Assembly (NCBI RefSeq): GCF_023051145.1
Contig: NZ_JALKFS010000005.1
Span: 2,311,733 to 2,375,732, forward strand
DNA: 64,000 nucleotides
Reading direction: 5' to 3'
From: Williamsia sp. DF01-3
GTDB lineage: Bacteria; Actinomycetota; Actinomycetes; Mycobacteriales; Mycobacteriaceae
The position numbers and the translations under genes were made by a program. Under the pieces are notes generated by a model. That model did no database searches and was not told where the DNA came from. It saw only the letters and a list, made by a program, of their open reading frames with translations. Numbering within the stretch: the stretch's first letter is position 1; the number at the start of each line of letters is the position of its first letter. Below, in pieces: positions 8,306 to 17,769 of the stretch.

Positions 8306-10435
8306 TTACTCCCTTGTGGTGGCCAGCTTCAACATCTGGCCAGGGGTGGCATTGGGCAGGTACGCCCTGGTGAGCGCCAGTCCGATCCGTGGCAGATCGC
8401 CTTCATCGCGGAAGCACATGTACACCGGCTCGTATCGCGGCTGAAACTTCATCTTGAAAGCGTGCAATGAGCGGAAACCGTAGAACGGTTCCATTGCTGC
8501 TCCCAGCATGTCCAGCAGGCGATCCATGGCTTCCACCTCGCCGGTCTCGTCGGCGGCACGGGCGAGCGGAGCGCCCGAGAGTGAGAGGATCTGCGCGCCT
8601 TCGGCTTTGAAAGCCAACGCAGAGCTCGCGATGAGGAATTCGATGACCGGGCGGAAACCGTCGTCGCGTCGGCGCATCACGTCGAGCGTCCAGCCCTTCA
8701 CCTGATCATCTCCACCGAACACCGGCAGCCATGACAAGACTCCGTGCACCGAACCCGTCTCGTCGATGGCAAGCGCCACACGGACTTCCGGGTCGAGGGC
8801 CTCCTCGACGCTGCCGAGGGTGAAACCCATTTCCGGCAGGCCCTTGTCGCCGACCCATTCCTCGGAGATCGCCCGCACCTGGGCGAGTACGGCGAACGGC
8901 TCGTCCTTCAGTGTTGTCAGTTTGAAGTTGATGCCTTCCTTCTTCGCCCTGTTGATCGCCGATCGGATGTCCTGCCACGGTTTGCCTTTGAAGGCCAGTG
9001 TGGGCAGGTCGATGATGGTGTCCTCGGCGATCTGCAAAGTGCGCCAGCCCATCTCGCGGGCGATCTCGGCGGTTGCCTCACTGACCGAGAACCAGCAGGG
9101 GATGCGCGCGCTGCTCTCGGCCATGTCGGTGAACTCGCGGATCGTCTCGGCCAGTTTCTCCGGAGCGCAGACGGGGTCCGCAAGGGCGATGACGGTGCCG
9201 GCCGGTCGCTGGTAGCCGATGACGCCTTCGCCGTCCTTGGTGAACGCGTACTGGTTGTTCTCCCAGGTGATCATCCAGCTCATGGTGCTGCCCCCATATT
9301 TCTTGAGGAGGCTGCGTACCTGTTCGGCCGGATTGGATCCGCCCATGCCGGCCATGGCTTTCCGGCTACGAAGCGGGACGTTGAACGCATACCGCCCGGC
9401 GAACAGCAACGATAGTTCGACGATCCACAACAGACCGGTACCGACCGTGACCGCGCCCTGACCCTTGAAGTCGGAGGTGATCACCGCGACCAACACGAAA
9501 ACGAGCAGGACGACGTACAACAGCCCGTAGATCACGGTGATCCACCATGCCCAGCGCCGTCCGCGCCGCAACTGGTCGGCGATCAGCAGCACGATCAGAA
9601 CACTGACGATCGATCCCCAGCTGAGGCTGTCGTCGGAATCGGTGGGACCGAAGGGCCCGTCGCCGGGAAACACGGCGACGGCGATGTTGACGATCCCGAT
9701 GAGGACCAGGCCGAGGAAGCTGATCATCCGGATCTCTTGCCGCGTTCGCGGCATCACACCGGATTCACCTCGACTGAAGAATTTTTCGCCGACCACGAGC
9801 ATCACCACCGCAGCGATGAGGTGGGTGACGTCGTGCAGCGAGCCCTCGAACAGAAAAGAAACGGCAACGTAGGCAAGGAGAATCGCCCGCACCCGCAGTC
9901 GCCACGGCGAGCGGAGTCTGGCACTTGCCGCCGCCACGGCAGCCACGATGGCGGTGGAATGGCCCACGTCCTGGACGTCGGCGAGATGGTCGACCCATTC
10001 CCAGCTGGTCGGCCGGAACACAGCGATGAACGCGACGGCACCGAGCTCGCCGATCAGTTGCCCCGCAATGGTGACAACGGCGACCCTGACCGTGCCCAGC
10101 AACCACTCGCACCATCCGACCACAACGGCGAAGATGACGATGAGGGCGATGTAGTGAGCAGGTGTCAGCCCGAAGAGGGTGCCCGACAACGGAGTCCACC
10201 ACTTACCGTCGGTGAGCGGGGGATAGCCATAGGCGACATCACCGAACCAGGACCGGTTCTCCACCGTCTCCCACAACGCTCCGGTGACGATGCCGAGAAC
10301 AATTGTCACCGCGACCACGGTCGAGGTGAAGGGGACCTTGCGGATGGTCCAGGCCACCGGACCGAGCACCTTGTCGGCCCGCGACGGTGTCGGCTCGGCC
10401 GGGGGTGCCTCGGCAGTGGTGTCGGTCGTGCTCAT
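8306..10435 (-). CDS. MprF-type aminoacyl-phosphatidylglycerol synthase (DUF2156) membrane protein
   Basis: This 709-aa protein has about 350 N-terminal residues with many hydrophobic membrane segments, including a rhomboid-like stretch with a GWCEWLLG motif, and then a cytosolic DUF2156/MprF C-terminal domain. Typical C-terminal blocks are visible: GVIGYQRPAGTVIALADPV, the DIRSAINRAKKEGINF segment, GVLSWLPVFGG, and FKMKFQPRYEPVYM. MprF enzymes move an amino acid from aminoacyl-tRNA onto phosphatidylglycerol or diacylglycerol, lowering surface charge and aiding resistance to cationic peptides. In mycobacterial LysX a LysRS is fused to such a domain. Here there is no fused synthetase, but an AlaRS core is adjacent, so alanine is the likely amino acid. 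It starts 113 bp after the esterase gene, with GAAAGG before its ATG. Confidence 0.8.
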   Translation of the reverse strand: MSTTDTTAEAPPAEPTPSRADKVLGPVAWTIRKVPFTSTVVAVTIVLGIVTGALWETVENRSWFGDVAYGYPPLTDGKWWTPLSGTLFGLTPAHYIALIVIFAVVVGWCEWLLGTVRVAVVTIAGQLIGELGAVAFIAVFRPTSWEWVDHLADVQDVGHSTAIVAAVAAASARLRSPWRLRVRAILLAYVAVSFLFEGSLHDVTHLIAAVVMLVVGEKFFSRGESGVMPRTRQEIRMISFLGLVLIGIVNIAVAVFPGDGPFGPTDSDDSLSWGSIVSVLIVLLIADQLRRGRRWAWWITVIYGLLYVVLLVFVLVAVITSDFKGQGAVTVGTGLLWIVELSLLFAGRYAFNVPLRSRKAMAGMGGSNPAEQVRSLLKKYGGSTMSWMITWENNQYAFTKDGEGVIGYQRPAGTVIALADPVCAPEKLAETIREFTDMAESSARIPCWFSVSEATAEIAREMGWRTLQIAEDTIIDLPTLAFKGKPWQDIRSAINRAKKEGINFKLTTLKDEPFAVLAQVRAISEEWVGDKGLPEMGFTLGSVEEALDPEVRVALAIDETGSVHGVLSWLPVFGGDDQVKGWTLDVMRRRDDGFRPVIEFLIASSALAFKAEGAQILSLSGAPLARAADETGEVEAMDRLLDMLGAAMEPFYGFRSLHAFKMKFQPRYEPVYMCFRDEGDLPRIGLALTRAYLPNATPGQMLKLATTRE

Positions 10436-10548
10436 CGGCGCCTTTCGAGTTGTGGAGCCGGTCGCGCCGGCCGAACGGACGGGCCCGTGCCCGCCGCTGG
10501 TGGTCGAGATGTGTGCAGAGTCGCTCTCGGAGGGGATTATTCCCTAGA

Positions 10549-11835
10549 TCACGGCAATCCCAGGCGCTTACCGAGCCATGGCATCTCCAATTTCAAGCCT
10601 GCCGACCACACGGCGAACGAATGTCCGCCCGGGACGATGTCGAAGTGGACGTCCATGCCGGCAGCCTGTGTGGCTTGGTAGACCTGCTGCAGACCGGGCC
10701 GGTATTCCGCATCGTCCTTGCCCACGACAAAGGCGCCGGCCACCTGGGGGTACTTCTTCGACTTCATCAGGTCCATCGGATTGACCGCGGTGAACTTGGC
10801 CGCGTCGCCGCCGAATGCCTGGTCGATGGTTCGTTTGCGGTCACCGAGGCTGGGCTCGAGTTGACCCGACATGTCGAGGAACGTCGGATACACCTCTGGG
10901 TGATTGGTGGTCATCTGCAATGAGCAGGTACCGCCGTACGACAACCCGCCGATAGCCCATCCGGACGGGTCGGTCTCGACCTGCAAGGTGTTCTTCACCC
11001 AGGTGGGCACATCAACCGACAGGTAGGTCGAGACGTTGCCGAGGTTGGAATCCATGCACAGTGGGTTGGCGAGTTCGTCGCCGGTGGCATCGGCGACCAC
11101 CACAACGGGGGACAGTCCTTCGTTGGCGGCAGCGTATTGATCCATCGTCTGCGTCAACCGGCCGCCGACGAGCCAGTCTTCCGGTGACCCCGGTTGGCCG
11201 GCCATCAGCACCAGTACCGGTAGCAACGGACGGGGTTCGGCGAAGTAGGCGGGCGGTAGATAGACCTTGGCCGGCCGTGCGTTGAACTTCGAGACCTCAC
11301 CCGGGATGGACGAGGTGATCACGCCGCCCTGCGACGGCAGGCCCGCGGGCTTGCGCCACTTGTCCACCTCCACGGTCTTGATGTCGGTGCTGCGGGCCTC
11401 ATCGATGGACACCGTCCTGACGTTGTTGATCCCGAAGACGGAGCCAACGGTCGGGTATTCGTCGAAGTGGTCATTGATCTGTGCGAGAGCCATCACCACC
11501 GCGAACACCGTCGCCAGAACCGTGATGATCCGGCCGGCCACACCACGGCCACGGATCAGCCTCGGAATGAACAGCACAAGTGCGAACACCGCTGCGCCAC
11601 CCCAGATGTAGTTGGACGCCGGGATGGGGTCCGAGAACAGTTTCCAGACGTCTTCGATGAGCCACTTCGTGACGAACACCAGTAGGAAGCTGACAACCGC
11701 GGCAATCGGTACGACAACAAGAAGGTAGGTCTTCTGGGGCAGCAGGATCAGCCACAACAGCCCTAGGGCGCCGAGGAGGAGGATGGCCCACGGCAGTGGT
11801 CCGTCGAGCACCGATATGTCCCACAGCCAGTCCAT
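10549..11835 (-). CDS. Membrane-anchored esterase (esterase D/mycolyltransferase-like fold)
   Basis: In this 428-aa protein about four hydrophobic segments within residues 12-120 anchor a C-terminal extracytoplasmic alpha/beta-hydrolase domain. The nucleophile elbow is GGLSYGG with Ser299, and a late GGHSF is the probable catalytic histidine. The domain resembles esterase D and antigen-85-type folds, but the membrane anchor argues against a secreted mycolyltransferase. It is the first gene of a two-gene operon with the MprF-type synthase. Esterases linked to aminoacyl-lipid synthases are known to remove the amino acid again, so an Ala-lipid hydrolase role is plausible but not shown. A GAAGGA element precedes the ATG. 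Confidence 0.78.
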   Translation of the reverse strand: MDWLWDISVLDGPLPWAILLLGALGLLWLILLPQKTYLLVVVPIAAVVSFLLVFVTKWLIEDVWKLFSDPIPASNYIWGGAAVFALVLFIPRLIRGRGVAGRIITVLATVFAVVMALAQINDHFDEYPTVGSVFGINNVRTVSIDEARSTDIKTVEVDKWRKPAGLPSQGGVITSSIPGEVSKFNARPAKVYLPPAYFAEPRPLLPVLVLMAGQPGSPEDWLVGGRLTQTMDQYAAANEGLSPVVVVADATGDELANPLCMDSNLGNVSTYLSVDVPTWVKNTLQVETDPSGWAIGGLSYGGTCSLQMTTNHPEVYPTFLDMSGQLEPSLGDRKRTIDQAFGGDAAKFTAVNPMDLMKSKKYPQVAGAFVVGKDDAEYRPGLQQVYQATQAAGMDVHFDIVPGGHSFAVWSAGLKLEMPWLGKRLGLP

Positions 11836-12214
11836 GTACGTCCTTCAGGAGGATGGACCCGAAAGTGGAGCCCGCATCGAAACCTACAGCGAAATGCGAG
11901 GTGTCACGTGTGTACGAGCCAAAAAAGCGTGTTTGCAGATCGAACCGTGACCAGACGGATTCGCTACAGGATTTTCACGTGGATCGCGGTAGAGAAGTGG
12001 GGCTTGACCCCGGTGGTGGAGGACATACGGATCGAACGTATCAAAGGCGTCCCAACCGACGCATCCCCCTCGACTCCTTGAGCTTGACGCTCGAGAACTG
12101 CAAGAGTTCGCACAGCGTAACCCATAACTTCACCTGTTGTCAGTGCGAACGCAAGAATCGGCACTTCACCAGCGACTTCTGTGTAACCGCGCCCGGCAAG
12201 TACCCTGTAGCACT
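11836..12214. other. Intergenic region between esterase and glmS; candidate glmS -10 box
   Basis: These 379 bp between divergent genes hold no convincing gene. The left end carries the esterase ribosome site. Near the right end TACCCT at 12201-12206 is followed by eight bases and the glmS ATG, which would give a leaderless or nearly leaderless glmS transcript. I see no glmS ribozyme-like element. Confidence 0.4.
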
Positions 12215-14077
12215 ATGTGTGGAATCGTCGGATACGTGGGCAGACGCGACGCCCTCGAGGTTGTCGTGGAAGCCCTGCGCCGGATGGAATACCGCGGGTA
12301 CGACTCCGCGGGTGTGGCAATCCTCGACGGCGCCGGACATGCCGCAGTCGAGAAGAAGGCCGGGCGGCTGGAGAACCTCGACAAGGAGCTGGCCACCATC
12401 GGCCGCGAAGCATTCGCGGGCTCGACCGGTATGGGCCATACGCGCTGGGCCACCCACGGGCGGCCGACCGACCGAAATGCGCACCCGCACACCAGCCTCG
12501 ACGGCAAGATCGCCGTCGTCCACAACGGCATCATCGAGAACTTCGCGGTCCTGCGGGAAGAGGTGGAAAAGGCCGGCATCGAGTTCTCGTCCGACACGGA
12601 CACCGAGACCGCCGTCCACCTGATGGCTCTGCAGTACGCCAGTGGTTCGACAGCGGGGAACTTCGTCGACAGCGCATATGCGGTGCTGGGCCGGCTCGAG
12701 GGTGCGTTCACGCTCGTGTTCACACACGCGGACCACCCCGACACCATCGTGGCCGCGCGCCGGTCCACTCCACTGGTGGTGGGTGTGGGCGAAGGCGAGA
12801 TGTTCGTCGGCTCCGATGTCGCGGCATTCATCGAACACACCCGTGAGGCTGTCGAACTCGGTCAGGACCAGGTGGTCGTGATCACCGCCGACGACTACAC
12901 GATCACCGATTTCGAAGGCAACGAAGAATCCGGCAAGCCCTTCCACATCGACTGGGATCTGGCGGCGGCGGAAAAGGGCGGGCACGACTTCTTCATGCTC
13001 AAGGAGATCGCCGAGCAGCCACAGGCTCTCGCCGACACCCTGCTCGGGCACTTCGAGAACGGCCGGATCATCCTCGACGAGCAGCGACTCACCGACGACG
13101 ACCTGCGCGACATCGACAAGGTGTTCGTGGTCGCCTGCGGTACCGCTTACCATGCGGGGTTGCTCGCGAAGTACGCGATCGAACACTGGACGCGTCTGCC
13201 GGTCGAGGTCGAGTTGGCCAGCGAATTCCGCTACCGCGACCCGGTTCTCGATCGTTCCACCCTTGTGGTTGCCATCTCGCAGTCGGGCGAGACCGCCGAC
13301 ACGTTGGAGGCGGTCCGGCACGCCAAGGAACAGAAGGCCCGGGTCTTGGCCATCTGCAACACCAATGGCGCGCAGATCCCCCGAGAATCCGACGCCGTGC
13401 TCTACACCCACGCCGGGCCGGAGATCGGGGTGGCGTCCACCAAGTGTTTCCTCGCCCAGATCGCAGCAACATACTTGGTGGGTCTGGCGCTCGCACAGGC
13501 CAGGGGTACGAAGTATCCCGATGAGGTGGCACGCGAATACGCTGCGCTCGAAGCGATGCCGGCCGCGGTCGCCACAGTGCTCGAGACGGTCGAGCCGGTG
13601 CGTGCGCTGGCCCGCGACCTGGCCGACCGGGGGACCGTCCTGTTCCTCGGGCGCCACGTCGGATACCCCGTCGCGCTCGAGGGCGCACTCAAACTCAAAG
13701 AACTCGCGTACATGCACGCCGAGGGTTTTGCTGCCGGTGAACTCAAGCACGGGCCGATCGCACTGATCGAAGACGGCGTTCCGGTCATCATCGTGATGCC
13801 CTCACCGACGGGGCGGGCATTGCTGCACTCGAAGATGGTCAGCAACATCCGGGAAATCCAGGCGCGTGGCGCCACCACCATCGTCATCGCGGAGGAAGGT
13901 GACGAGTCGGCACGGGGCGTCGCCGACCATCTGATCGTGATCCCGCAGACGCCCACGTTGCTACAGCCACTGGTTTCGACTGTGCCCCTACAGGTCTTCG
14001 CTGCGGCTGTCGCTCAGGCGCGCGGGTACGACGTGGACAAGCCGCGCAACCTGGCCAAGTCCGTCACCGTCGAATAG
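12215..14077 (+). CDS. glmS: Glutamine-fructose-6-phosphate aminotransferase (isomerizing)
   Basis: GlmS makes glucosamine-6-phosphate from fructose-6-phosphate and glutamine, the first committed step of amino-sugar synthesis. At 620 aa it has the usual length. The N-terminal glutaminase domain begins MCGIVGYVGRRDAL (catalytic Cys2 after Met removal) and contains GHTRWATHG. Two SIS domains follow, with CGTAYHAG, SQSGETADTL and the C-terminal KPRNLAKSVTVE signature. ATG 12215 is chosen because the family starts MCGIVGY; an upstream in-frame TTG would add 26 unrelated residues. It pairs functionally with glmM in the same window. Confidence 0.97.
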   Translation: MCGIVGYVGRRDALEVVVEALRRMEYRGYDSAGVAILDGAGHAAVEKKAGRLENLDKELATIGREAFAGSTGMGHTRWATHGRPTDRNAHPHTSLDGKIAVVHNGIIENFAVLREEVEKAGIEFSSDTDTETAVHLMALQYASGSTAGNFVDSAYAVLGRLEGAFTLVFTHADHPDTIVAARRSTPLVVGVGEGEMFVGSDVAAFIEHTREAVELGQDQVVVITADDYTITDFEGNEESGKPFHIDWDLAAAEKGGHDFFMLKEIAEQPQALADTLLGHFENGRIILDEQRLTDDDLRDIDKVFVVACGTAYHAGLLAKYAIEHWTRLPVEVELASEFRYRDPVLDRSTLVVAISQSGETADTLEAVRHAKEQKARVLAICNTNGAQIPRESDAVLYTHAGPEIGVASTKCFLAQIAATYLVGLALAQARGTKYPDEVAREYAALEAMPAAVATVLETVEPVRALARDLADRGTVLFLGRHVGYPVALEGALKLKELAYMHAEGFAAGELKHGPIALIEDGVPVIIVMPSPTGRALLHSKMVSNIREIQARGATTIVIAEEGDESARGVADHLIVIPQTPTLLQPLVSTVPLQVFAAAVAQARGYDVDKPRNLAKSVTVE

Positions 14078-14090
14078 GCCGCGCGGGGCG

Positions 14091-15551
14091 ATGATCGACT
14101 ACTTCACCGCCGACTCGATCCGGGCCGCCGAGGTGGCGACCGGAGATCTGTTGGTGCGCGGGGTGTTGATGGGTCGTGCGGCTCGCGCTGTCGCGGATGT
14201 GGTTGCGGCGGAACTGGTGTCACGATCGGGTGGTTGTTACGGACGCAAGGTCGGTGTGCTTGCGGGAGCCGGCGACAATGGGGCGGACGCTCTGTTCGCG
14301 GGCGCGCTACTACGCCGGCGGGGCGTCGACGTACGGACTGTCCTGCTGGCCGGCGACCGCACTCACGCAAGCGGTCTCGCCGCTTTCCGCGGCGCCGGCG
14401 GGCGTATCACCGACAGCTTCTCGCGCGACGTCGATGTGGTGATCGACGGCATCGTGGGGCTGAGCGGTTCGGGACCGCTGCGCCCGGAAGCGGCTCGGAT
14501 CGTCGGTGAGCTCACCGCGCCCATCGTGGCGGTGGACATCCCGTCAGGGGTCGATGCGGACACCGGGCAGGTCAATGACCCGGCCGTGCGGGCCGCGGTG
14601 ACAGTGACATTCGGTGAGTACCGGGTGGCTCACGTGCTCGCCGCACCCCAGTGTGGCCGGATCGTGTTGGCCGACATCGGCATCGAGGCTCACCGCCCGG
14701 CCTTGCGGCAGTTGAGCAACGCCGAGGTGGCCGCGATGTGGCCGGTGCCCGGACCGTCGGACGACAAATACAGCCAGGGAGTGGTCGGTGTCGTCGCGGG
14801 CTCGGCGCGCTATCCAGGAGCTGGCGTGTTGTGCAGCGGGGCAGCCGTGGCGGCCACCTCAGGAATGGTCCGGTACGTCGGAACGGCAGCGCCGCAGGTG
14901 CTTTCGCATTTCCCCGAGGTTGTCGCCAGTGATGAGCCGGAGAAGACGGGCAAGGTGCAGGCGTGGGTGATCGGGCCAGGCGCAGGAACCGATGACACCG
15001 GGATCAGGCGACTGCGACACGTGTTGGACACCGACCTGCCCGTGCTTGTCGACGCCGATGGACTCACACTGTTGGCCACCCACCGTGAGCTGCTGACCAC
15101 CCGCACCGCACCCACCTTGATCACCCCGCACGCCGGCGAGTTCGCCCGGATCACCGGACAGCCCCCCGGCGTCGACCGGATCGCGGCCGTGAAGGATCTC
15201 GCGGCAGAACTGGGTGCGACGGTGCTCCTCAAGGGGCGGGCGACACTGATCGCGGATCCCTCCGGGCAGGTACTGGTGAACGACGCAGGATCGTCGTGGG
15301 CTGCCACGGCCGGCGCCGGCGACGTGTTGTCGGGCATCGCAGGCAGTCTGTTGGCCGCAGGTCTGGAACCGTCCTTTGCCGCGGCTGCGGCAGCGCGAGT
15401 ACACGCGCTGGCGGCGACCGCAGCGTCTGCGGGAGGGCCGAACCACGGTGGCGGGAACGCCCCGATCGGTGCGTCGGCATTGCTGGCGGCGGTGTCGCCC
15501 ACCTTGCGTGCCCTCCTCGGTGGTCTCGAGTGCGACAATGGTGGGCGATGA
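14091..15551 (+). CDS. nnrD: Bifunctional NAD(P)H-hydrate epimerase / ADP-dependent dehydratase
   Basis: The enzyme repairs hydrated NADH and NADPH. In this 486-aa protein the N-terminal YjeF/NnrE epimerase domain spans about residues 1-210, with GAGDNGADALFAGALL and VDIPSGVDADTG. The C-terminal NnrD ribokinase-like dehydratase domain follows, with DADGLTLL, TPHAGEFARITG and the ATP-binding AATAGAGDVLSGIAGSLLAA. The stop codon overlaps the alr start by four bases (ATGA). This is the first gene of a long, tightly packed operon running to tsaD. Rv3433c occupies the corresponding place in M. tuberculosis. Confidence 0.95.
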   Translation: MIDYFTADSIRAAEVATGDLLVRGVLMGRAARAVADVVAAELVSRSGGCYGRKVGVLAGAGDNGADALFAGALLRRRGVDVRTVLLAGDRTHASGLAAFRGAGGRITDSFSRDVDVVIDGIVGLSGSGPLRPEAARIVGELTAPIVAVDIPSGVDADTGQVNDPAVRAAVTVTFGEYRVAHVLAAPQCGRIVLADIGIEAHRPALRQLSNAEVAAMWPVPGPSDDKYSQGVVGVVAGSARYPGAGVLCSGAAVAATSGMVRYVGTAAPQVLSHFPEVVASDEPEKTGKVQAWVIGPGAGTDDTGIRRLRHVLDTDLPVLVDADGLTLLATHRELLTTRTAPTLITPHAGEFARITGQPPGVDRIAAVKDLAAELGATVLLKGRATLIADPSGQVLVNDAGSSWAATAGAGDVLSGIAGSLLAAGLEPSFAAAAAARVHALAATAASAGGPNHGGGNAPIGASALLAAVSPTLRALLGGLECDNGGR

Positions 15552-16723
15552 ATTCTCCGGCGCTCGAGGCCCGCATCGACTTGTCGGCGGTTGCCCACAA
15601 CATCGAGGTCCTACAGGCACACACCACCGCTGCGCTGATGCCCGTCCTCAAAGCGGACGCGTACGGTCACGGCGCCGTGCAGGTCGCTGCGGCGGTGATG
15701 AGCGCTGGGGCGGCCGAGATCGGGGTCGCGACCATCGACGAAGCGCTGGCGTTGCGCCGGGGCGGGATCGACGCGCCTCTGCTGGCCTGGCTGCACGGCA
15801 GTTCGACGGACTTCGGTGCTGCCATCGAGGCCGATGTGCAGATCGGTGTCTCCTCGCCCCGCGAGCTGACCGCGGTCGTCGAGGCGGCTCGCACGGCGGG
15901 TCGTACCGCGTCGGTCACCGTGAAGGTCGACACCGGCCTGGCCCGTAACGGGGTGGCGGCAGATGAGTGGGACGAGCTGCGGGACGCCGTCGCAACTGCC
16001 TCGGCGGAGCAATCGGTCGTGCTACGCGGAGTGATGTCCCACCTCGTGCGCGGGGACGAACCCGGCCATCCACTCAACAGCCTGCAAGGTGAACGCCTCG
16101 ATGAGGCCGTGGCCGACCTGCGCCGCATCGGCGTGGATCCGGAGGTTGTGCACATCGCCAATTCGGCGGCCACGCTCACCAGGCCCGACCTGAGCCGAGA
16201 TCTCGCCAGGCCCGGCATCGCCGTGTACGGCCGATCGCCTGCCCCCGACCTGGGCGACTTCGGGTTGATCCCGGTGATGACTCTTTCGGCCGAGGTCTTG
16301 TCGGTCAAGAAGATCCCGGCAGGTCAAGGTGTTTCGTACAGTCACACGTGGACTGCGCCGAGCGACACCACCGTTGCGTTGCTGCCGGCAGGCTACGCGG
16401 ACGGGGTTCCGCGACTGCTGTCGAACACCCTGCGGGTGCACATCAATGGCCGGAGCTTTCCGAATGTCGGACGTGTCTGTATGGACCAGATGGTCGTCGA
16501 CCTCGGCGCGGACGGCGGTGGTGTCGACGTGGGCGATCGCGCGGTGCTGTTCGGGACGGGGGAGCATGGTGGACCCACCGCTCTCGAGTGGGCCGAGGCC
16601 ATCGGCACCATCGACTACGAGATCGTCTCCGGAATCCGTGGGCGGGTGGTGCGGACGTATGTCGGTGCGCCAGCGCCGATTCCGAACGACCGCCACACAC
16701 CCGTCGCGACGGGGCCCGGCTGA
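15548..16723 (+). CDS. alr: Alanine racemase
   Basis: This PLP enzyme interconverts L- and D-alanine for peptidoglycan. It is 391 aa, fold type III. The PLP lysine is in MPVLKADAYGHGA, the second catalytic base tyrosine in GVSYSHTW, and the C-terminal domain carries VCMDQMVVDLG and YEIVSGIRGRVVRTYVG. The start ATG 15548 overlaps the nnrD stop codon and the stop codon overlaps the next start (TGATG), so translation is coupled on both sides. Unlike in M. tuberculosis, no glutamate decarboxylase gene separates nnrD from alr. Confidence 0.97.
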   Translation: MNSPALEARIDLSAVAHNIEVLQAHTTAALMPVLKADAYGHGAVQVAAAVMSAGAAEIGVATIDEALALRRGGIDAPLLAWLHGSSTDFGAAIEADVQIGVSSPRELTAVVEAARTAGRTASVTVKVDTGLARNGVAADEWDELRDAVATASAEQSVVLRGVMSHLVRGDEPGHPLNSLQGERLDEAVADLRRIGVDPEVVHIANSAATLTRPDLSRDLARPGIAVYGRSPAPDLGDFGLIPVMTLSAEVLSVKKIPAGQGVSYSHTWTAPSDTTVALLPAGYADGVPRLLSNTLRVHINGRSFPNVGRVCMDQMVVDLGADGGGVDVGDRAVLFGTGEHGGPTALEWAEAIGTIDYEIVSGIRGRVVRTYVGAPAPIPNDRHTPVATGPG

Positions 16724-17769
16724 TGGAGCGCACCGGACGCTGGGAGATCTTGGCCGGTACCGCCGGCATCGCGACTCTGGGCGCTCTCGCTGTGGGGGCG
16801 GCAGCGCGTTCGCTGACGCGGCGGCACCCCACCAGCGACCCCAACTCCATTGAGGACTTCGGGTCGATCTACAACGATCGCCCGAGCATCGTGGTCGCCG
16901 ATGATGGTGTGCCGCTGGCTGTTCGGGAAGTCGGTCCGGGAGACGCGCCGCTCACCGTCGTTTTTGTCCACGGCTTCTGCCTGCGCATGTCCACGTGGCA
17001 CTTCCAGCGCCGGGATCTCGCGCAGACGTGGGGTGACGACGTCCGCATGGTCTTCTTCGATCACCGGGGGCACGGTGAGTCTGCGCAGGCGGCCGCGGGC
17101 TCGTGCACCATCACTCAGATGGCCGCGGACCTCGAAACCGTTCTGCGCGTAGTTGTTCCGAATGGGCCCGTGGTGCTGGTGGGGCACTCGATGGGTGGCA
17201 TGGCGATCATGGCGTTGGCCAGCAGACGGCCGGAACTGTTCGGGTCGAAAGTGGTCGGTGTCGGGTTCGTGGCGAGCGCAGCCCACGGGATCACGCAGGC
17301 CGGGTTGGGACGTGGACTGCAGAATCCACTGGTCGACGCCTTCAGGCTGTCCGTCCGGCAGGCCCCGCGAGCGGTGGAGGCAGGCCGGGGCGTGACGAGG
17401 ATGCTGATGGCCCCGGTGCTGACCGCGGGCAGTTTTGGCTCTGCATACCATTCACCCGCCGTGATCGAGTTCACCGAATCGGTCATCCAGAACACCAGGA
17501 TCGACACGGTCGTCAACTTTCTGCGTGCTCTCGAGGAGCACGACGAGACCTCCGGGCTCCCGGTGCTCTCCGCGATCCCGACGGCCGTCGTGTGCGGGTA
17601 CGAAGACAAGGTCACGCCGGTGGCGAACTCGGTGGAACTGCACAACCGTCTGGGCAAGAACTGCGAACTGCTCGGCGTTGCCGAGTGCGGCCACATGGTG
17701 ATGATGGAGAACCCGCAGGCAGTCAACGACGCGATCAGCGGGCTCGTCGGGCGGGTACAGCGACCGTGA
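16723..17769 (+). CDS. Alpha/beta hydrolase
   Basis: In this 348-aa protein a hydrophobic N-terminal segment (about residues 8-28) suggests a membrane anchor or uncleaved signal. The hydrolase core has the oxyanion motif VFVHGFCLRMS, DHRGHGES, the nucleophile elbow GHSMGG with Ser156, the acid in CGYEDKVTP and the histidine in ECGHMVMME. All catalytic residues are in place, unlike in the hydrolase at 5846-6697. It sits between alr and tsaE with overlapping starts and stops, a position occupied by a similar hydrolase in other Mycobacteriales as I recall. The substrate is not known. Confidence 0.9.
   Translation: MERTGRWEILAGTAGIATLGALAVGAAARSLTRRHPTSDPNSIEDFGSIYNDRPSIVVADDGVPLAVREVGPGDAPLTVVFVHGFCLRMSTWHFQRRDLAQTWGDDVRMVFFDHRGHGESAQAAAGSCTITQMAADLETVLRVVVPNGPVVLVGHSMGGMAIMALASRRPELFGSKVVGVGFVASAAHGITQAGLGRGLQNPLVDAFRLSVRQAPRAVEAGRGVTRMLMAPVLTAGSFGSAYHSPAVIEFTESVIQNTRIDTVVNFLRALEEHDETSGLPVLSAIPTAVVCGYEDKVTPVANSVELHNRLGKNCELLGVAECGHMVMMENPQAVNDAISGLVGRVQRP

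Noticed and set aside
11836-12214. glmS ribozyme upstream of glmS
   Set aside because: No match to the ribozyme core was seen; it is mainly known from Firmicutes, and the likely transcript is leaderless.
12140-13750. 536-codon minus-strand open frame over glmS
   Set aside because: It is a shadow of glmS caused by high GC at third positions; the protein has no recognisable motif and is His/Arg/Gly-rich.
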